A stretch of DNA of 64,000 bases from positions 62,001 to 126,000 of the forward strand of contig CACEKE010000002.1 of NCBI GenBank assembly GCA_902560075.1, given 5' to 3'. The DNA comes from an uncultured Pelagibacteraceae bacterium (GTDB lineage Bacteria; Pseudomonadota; Alphaproteobacteria; Pelagibacterales; Pelagibacteraceae). This document shows positions 61,294 to 64,000 of this stretch, piece by piece. The notes below the pieces were generated by a model. That model did no database searches and was not told the origin of the DNA. It saw only the letters and a list, made by a program, of their open reading frames with translations. The first letter of the stretch is position 1, and the number at the start of each line of letters is the position of its first letter. The translations under genes were made by a program, and so were the position numbers.

Positions 61294-61370
61294 CGCGGGG
61301 TGGAGCAGTCTGGTAGCTCGCAAGGCTCATAACCTTGAGGTCGGCGGTTCAAATCCGTCCCCCGCAACCA
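61294..61370 (+). tRNA. Initiator tRNA-Met (anticodon CAT)
   Basis: A 77-nt tRNA with encoded CCA. The acceptor stem CGCGGGG/CCCCGCA leaves a C1-A72 mismatch, the hallmark of bacterial initiator tRNA. The anticodon loop CTCATAA gives CAT. The anticodon stem is CAAGG/CCTTG, so positions 29-31/39-41 read AGG/CCT instead of the usual GGG/CCC. The T arm GGCGG-TTCAAAT-CCGTC is normal. It is 3 bp after rpsU and is probably processed from that transcript. Confidence 0.97.
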
Positions 61371-61371
61371 A

Positions 61372-62067
61372 TTATTTCAGTTTAAATTTAGATTTTCTGC
61401 TATCTAGCAAAAAAGCCTTCACTGTTGAAATAGTCAGAGTTGAAAAACTATTTCCAAACTTTTTAATTTTTTCAATTATTGATGGTGGTACGGTAATGAT
61501 ATGACAGCCTAACTGTTTTGCCCTGGTAAAATTGTAAGCTTCTCTAGTACTAGCCCATAATATTTTAACGTTTTTATAACTTTTAGCATAATTTAAGCTT
61601 TTTTTAATCTCAGGTATTGGGTCCTTACCAGCATCAGACATTCTACCTGCAAATATTGATATAATAACTTTAGTTTTTTTATCTATCTTATTTAAAATTT
61701 TTTTAGTTTGCTTTGCAGTGTAAACGGCGGTTATATTTAGTTTTACTTTTTGCTGGTTAAGCTGTTTAATTACACTTCCGGTGAATTTCCCTTTTGAGTT
61801 TACAATTGGAACTTTGACATAAACATTTTTTCCCCAGCTATTTATTTTTTTTCCTTGTATAATCATATTTTTTTCGTCATCTGCAAAAACTTCAAAAGAA
61901 ATAGGTTTTTTTGTTATCTTAAGTAATTCTTTACAATATTTTTGATAATTTTTTGCTCCTGCTTTTCGCATTAAACTTGGATTAGTTGTAAATCCATTAA
62001 CAATATTTTTTTTGTTATAAATTTTTATTATTTTTTTGTCTGCTATATCGCAATAAATTTTAGTCAA
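61372..62067 (-). CDS. tal: Transaldolase (TalC/fructose-6-phosphate aldolase-like subfamily)
   Basis: The 231-aa protein is a short transaldolase. It begins with KIYCDIADKKII, then VNGFTTNPSLMRKAG, VYVKVPIVNSKGK (the strand that holds the Schiff-base Lys), KLNITAVYTAKQ, ISIFAGRMSDAGKDP and LWASTREAYNFTRAKQLG. TalC-type enzymes act as transaldolase or F6P aldolase. It differs from the family in ending with a Lys-rich tail. With tkt it completes the non-oxidative pentose phosphate steps. It ends one base from the initiator tRNA on the other strand and starts one base from pntB. Confidence 0.88.
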   Translation of the reverse strand: MTKIYCDIADKKIIKIYNKKNIVNGFTTNPSLMRKAGAKNYQKYCKELLKITKKPISFEVFADDEKNMIIQGKKINSWGKNVYVKVPIVNSKGKFTGSVIKQLNQQKVKLNITAVYTAKQTKKILNKIDKKTKVIISIFAGRMSDAGKDPIPEIKKSLNYAKSYKNVKILWASTREAYNFTRAKQLGCHIITVPPSIIEKIKKFGNSFSTLTISTVKAFLLDSRKSKFKLK

Positions 62068-62068
62068 T

Positions 62069-63463
62069 TTATAGACTCTTTATTATATCTTCAGTCATCT
62101 TTTTTGCATCTGCAAATAACATTAAGGTATTATCTCTATAAAAAAGGTCATTATCTATGCCTGCATAACCAGGTGACAAACTTCTTTTTACAAATAAGAC
62201 TGATTTTGATTTCTCTACATCTAGTATTGGCATACCGTAAATAGGAGATTGTGGATCAGACTTTGCAACTGGGTTAGTGACATCATTAGCTCCAATGACA
62301 TATGCAACATCACAATTTGCAAAATCATTATTTATTTCCTCTAATTCGAAGACTTCATCGTATGGGACATTAGCCTCAGCTAATAAGACATTCATATGAC
62401 CTGGCATTCTTCCAGCAACAGGATGAATTGCGTATGTTACTTTAACACCATTTTTTTTTAAAGCATCTACCATTTCTCTTAAAGCATGCTGCGCTTGTGC
62501 TACAGCCATGCCGTAACCTGGAACAATAATTACTGAAGATGCATTCTTCATTAAAAATGCCGCGTCATCTGAGTTTCCGCTCTTAACTGGCTTTTGCTCT
62601 TTTGAGGATGACTTAAGTGACTCCTCTGTAGCTCCCCATCCACCAAGTATCACATTGAAAAAAGATCTATTCATTCCTTTGCACATTATATATGATAAAA
62701 TCGCTCCGGATGAACCAACCAAAGCACCTGTAATTATTAAGGCACTATTCTCAAGCGTGAAACCAATACCAGCGGCTGCCCATCCTGAATAAGAATTTAA
62801 CATAGATATTACAACTGGCATATCTGCACCACCAATTGGAATAATCAATAAAATACCTACTAAAAATGAGATCGTTATTATTGTCCAAAATAAATTATTA
62901 TCTTGCGTCACACATAGATAATAAATTAAACCCACAAGAGATAAACCAAGTAGTAAATTTAAATAATGTTGTCCTACAAATGTTATTGGCGATCCAGACA
63001 TTATTCCCCTTAACTTTAAGAAAGCGATGATGGATCCTGTAAAAGTTATTGCGCCTATCGATGCTCCTAAAGACATTTCAATTAGGCTAGCAATTTTAAT
63101 ACTACCAACTGTTCCAAGACCGAAAACCTCTGGATTTAAAAATGCGGAAATGGCAACAAAAACAGCGGCTAGTCCAACTAAGCTATGAAAACCTGCAACT
63201 AACTCTGGCATTGCTGTCATAGGAATTTTAAAAGCGATAAAGGCTCCAATTGACCCACCAATAAGTAGAAAAACAATTAGATAAAGGAAACCTGTTGAGA
63301 AATTACCTACAGACAAGATAGTAACACTCACAGCGATTGCCATACCAACAATACCAAATAAGTTACCTCGTCTTGATGTCTCAGGTGAAGATAGGCCTCT
63401 TAATGCTAATATGAATAAAACTCCTGAAATTAGATAGAAAATCGCTAATATATTTGCTGTCAT
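62069..63463 (-). CDS. pntB: NAD(P) transhydrogenase beta subunit
   Basis: PntB carries most of the proton channel and the NADP(H)-binding domain of the proton-translocating transhydrogenase. The 464-aa protein has about nine membrane helices (residues 1-270), then the dIII domain with VIIVPGYGMAVAQAQHALREM, HPVAGRMPGHMNVLLAEA, VAYVIGANDVTNP and the final SLSPGYAGIDNDLFY. It drives NADPH formation from NADH using proton-motive force. It is the third gene of a split pntAA-pntAB-pntB operon, the alphaproteobacterial form. Confidence 0.97.
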   Translation of the reverse strand: MTANILAIFYLISGVLFILALRGLSSPETSRRGNLFGIVGMAIAVSVTILSVGNFSTGFLYLIVFLLIGGSIGAFIAFKIPMTAMPELVAGFHSLVGLAAVFVAISAFLNPEVFGLGTVGSIKIASLIEMSLGASIGAITFTGSIIAFLKLRGIMSGSPITFVGQHYLNLLLGLSLVGLIYYLCVTQDNNLFWTIITISFLVGILLIIPIGGADMPVVISMLNSYSGWAAAGIGFTLENSALIITGALVGSSGAILSYIMCKGMNRSFFNVILGGWGATEESLKSSSKEQKPVKSGNSDDAAFLMKNASSVIIVPGYGMAVAQAQHALREMVDALKKNGVKVTYAIHPVAGRMPGHMNVLLAEANVPYDEVFELEEINNDFANCDVAYVIGANDVTNPVAKSDPQSPIYGMPILDVEKSKSVLFVKRSLSPGYAGIDNDLFYRDNTLMLFADAKKMTEDIIKSL

Positions 63464-63465
63464 TT

Positions 63466-63774
63466 CTATTTATCTTTCTTTTTCTTTTTATACATTGCTA
63501 ACATTCTTTGTGTTACAAGGAATCCTCCAAAAATGTTTACTGCTGCTAAAACTATTGCTAAAAAACCATAAATATTTGAAACCTCAAATATTTTAATATT
63601 ATCTCCTGCTAATGCTGCAATTATTGCTCCTACAATTATTACTGAAGAAATTGCATTTGTGACAGACATCAAAGGCGTATGTAAAGAGGGTGTTACACTC
63701 CAAACTACATAGTACCCTACAAAAATCGACAAAATAAAAATACTTAATCTAAATATAAAGGGATCTATTTCCAT
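63466..63774 (-). CDS. pntAB: NAD(P) transhydrogenase alpha subunit part 2 (membrane part)
   Basis: A 102-aa protein with three or four membrane helices, equal to the C-terminal membrane domain of E. coli PntA. Motifs: VTPSLHTPLMSVTNAISSVIIVGA, which is the conserved core, and FGGFLVTQRMLAMYKKK at the end. The ATG at 63772-63774 lies one base after the pntAA stop. The separate gene confirms the three-subunit form of the enzyme. Confidence 0.95.
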   Translation of the reverse strand: MEIDPFIFRLSIFILSIFVGYYVVWSVTPSLHTPLMSVTNAISSVIIVGAIIAALAGDNIKIFEVSNIYGFLAIVLAAVNIFGGFLVTQRMLAMYKKKKKDK

Positions 63775-63775
63775 A

Positions 63776-64000
63776 CTATTTAACCAATGTTTTACTTACT
63801 ATCTCATCCTCTAAGTTTATGTTAATTTTTTTATTATCTTTATCATAAAGATTCAGAACAAAATTAAACAAATTTTTTGCGTATAAATTTGAAGCAGATG
63901 TTGGTAATTTATTTAAAATTGTACTTTCACCAACAATTGTAACACCATTTTTTTCTATAATTTTGTCAGCCTCAGTAAATGCAGCATTTCCACCCTGTGA
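63776..64000 (-). CDS. pntAA: NAD(P) transhydrogenase alpha subunit part 1 (C-terminal part; runs off window)
   Basis: Only the last 74 residues are in the window. They include QGGNAAFTEADK, GVTIVGESTILNKLPTSAS and LYAKNLFNFVLNL, which match the end of the NAD(H)-binding dI domain of PntA just before the membrane part starts. The stop is TAG at 63776-63778. The full protein should be about 370 aa. Confidence 0.93.
   Translation of the reverse strand, partial: SQGGNAAFTEADKIIEKNGVTIVGESTILNKLPTSASNLYAKNLFNFVLNLYDKDNKKININLEDEIVSKTLVK

Overview
This window is a very AT-rich, gene-dense piece of an alphaproteobacterial chromosome. It looks like the SAR11 / Pelagibacterales lineage. The reasons are gaps of 0-50 bp between most genes, many stop/start overlaps, Lys/Asn/Ile-rich proteins, a circularly permuted two-piece tmRNA, and gene orders typical of alphaproteobacteria (glmM-folP-ftsH-tilS-cpoB-pal-tolBARQ, zauP-zapA next to tkt, split pntAA/pntAB/pntB). 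The species assignment is an inference from sequence character and synteny; no search was run. No rRNA, CRISPR array, transposase, integrase or prophage was found.

Layout. 1-5437 (minus): ilvB-ilvN-ilvC-leuA, ending one base before mreB, which runs off the left edge. 5487-9963 (minus): miaA, a DegP/HtrA protease, a DUF2065 membrane protein, hflC and hflK. 10016-11753: mrp and thyX, convergent. 11833-18264: a small accessory cluster for surface glycans. It holds a GT-C-like membrane protein, a DPM1-like GT2, a GNAT protein, a YdjC-type deacetylase, a fused class II glutaminase / N-acetyl-sugar amidotransferase and a VTT membrane protein. 18265-18716 is the only long gene-free stretch and holds the tmRNA and tRNA-Leu(GAG). 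18732-20560: nadA-nadC. 20599-26996 (minus): sppA-like protease, glyQ, glyS, ppdK. 27103-32865: isoprenoid genes (polyprenyl synthase, dxs, ispA) with pdxH, aroC and xseB. 32886-35328: sua5 and an ABC-2 exporter. 35361-37374: tRNA-Arg(TCG), rluD, rpoH. 37371-43752 (minus): ftsH, folP, glmM, thiD, purA. 43805-49729 (minus): tolQRAB-pal-cpoB-tilS. 49784-53109 (minus): zauP-zapA-ygfA-ymdB-yebC and a RuvC-like nuclease. 53162-61370 (plus): tkt-gap-pgk-fba-thiE-efp-suhB, then rpmE-trcR-rpsU and the initiator tRNA. 61372-64000 (minus): transaldolase and transhydrogenase.

How the genes fit together. Most are core metabolism and envelope maintenance. tkt, gap, pgk, class I fba, transaldolase and ppdK form a reversible triose/pentose and gluconeogenic set, with pntAB linking the NADH and NADPH pools. 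The Tol-Pal operon, ftsH, hflKC, degP, sppA and rpoH form an envelope and protein-quality group. The 11.8-18.3 kb cluster is the accessory part of the window. Its best reading is a pathway that amidinates and deacetylates an N-acetylated sugar, with a polyprenyl-phosphate-sugar synthase and a GT-C transferase nearby.

Points most worth a second look: the single-chain amidotransferase, a probable AUU start codon in rpsU, the two-piece tmRNA with an 11-nt spacer, the initiator tRNA lacking a full GGG/CCC anticodon stem, ruvC-like without ruvAB, a GAPDH with Asn-Arg where NAD enzymes usually have Asp, and three convergent gene pairs whose stop codons share one TTAA.
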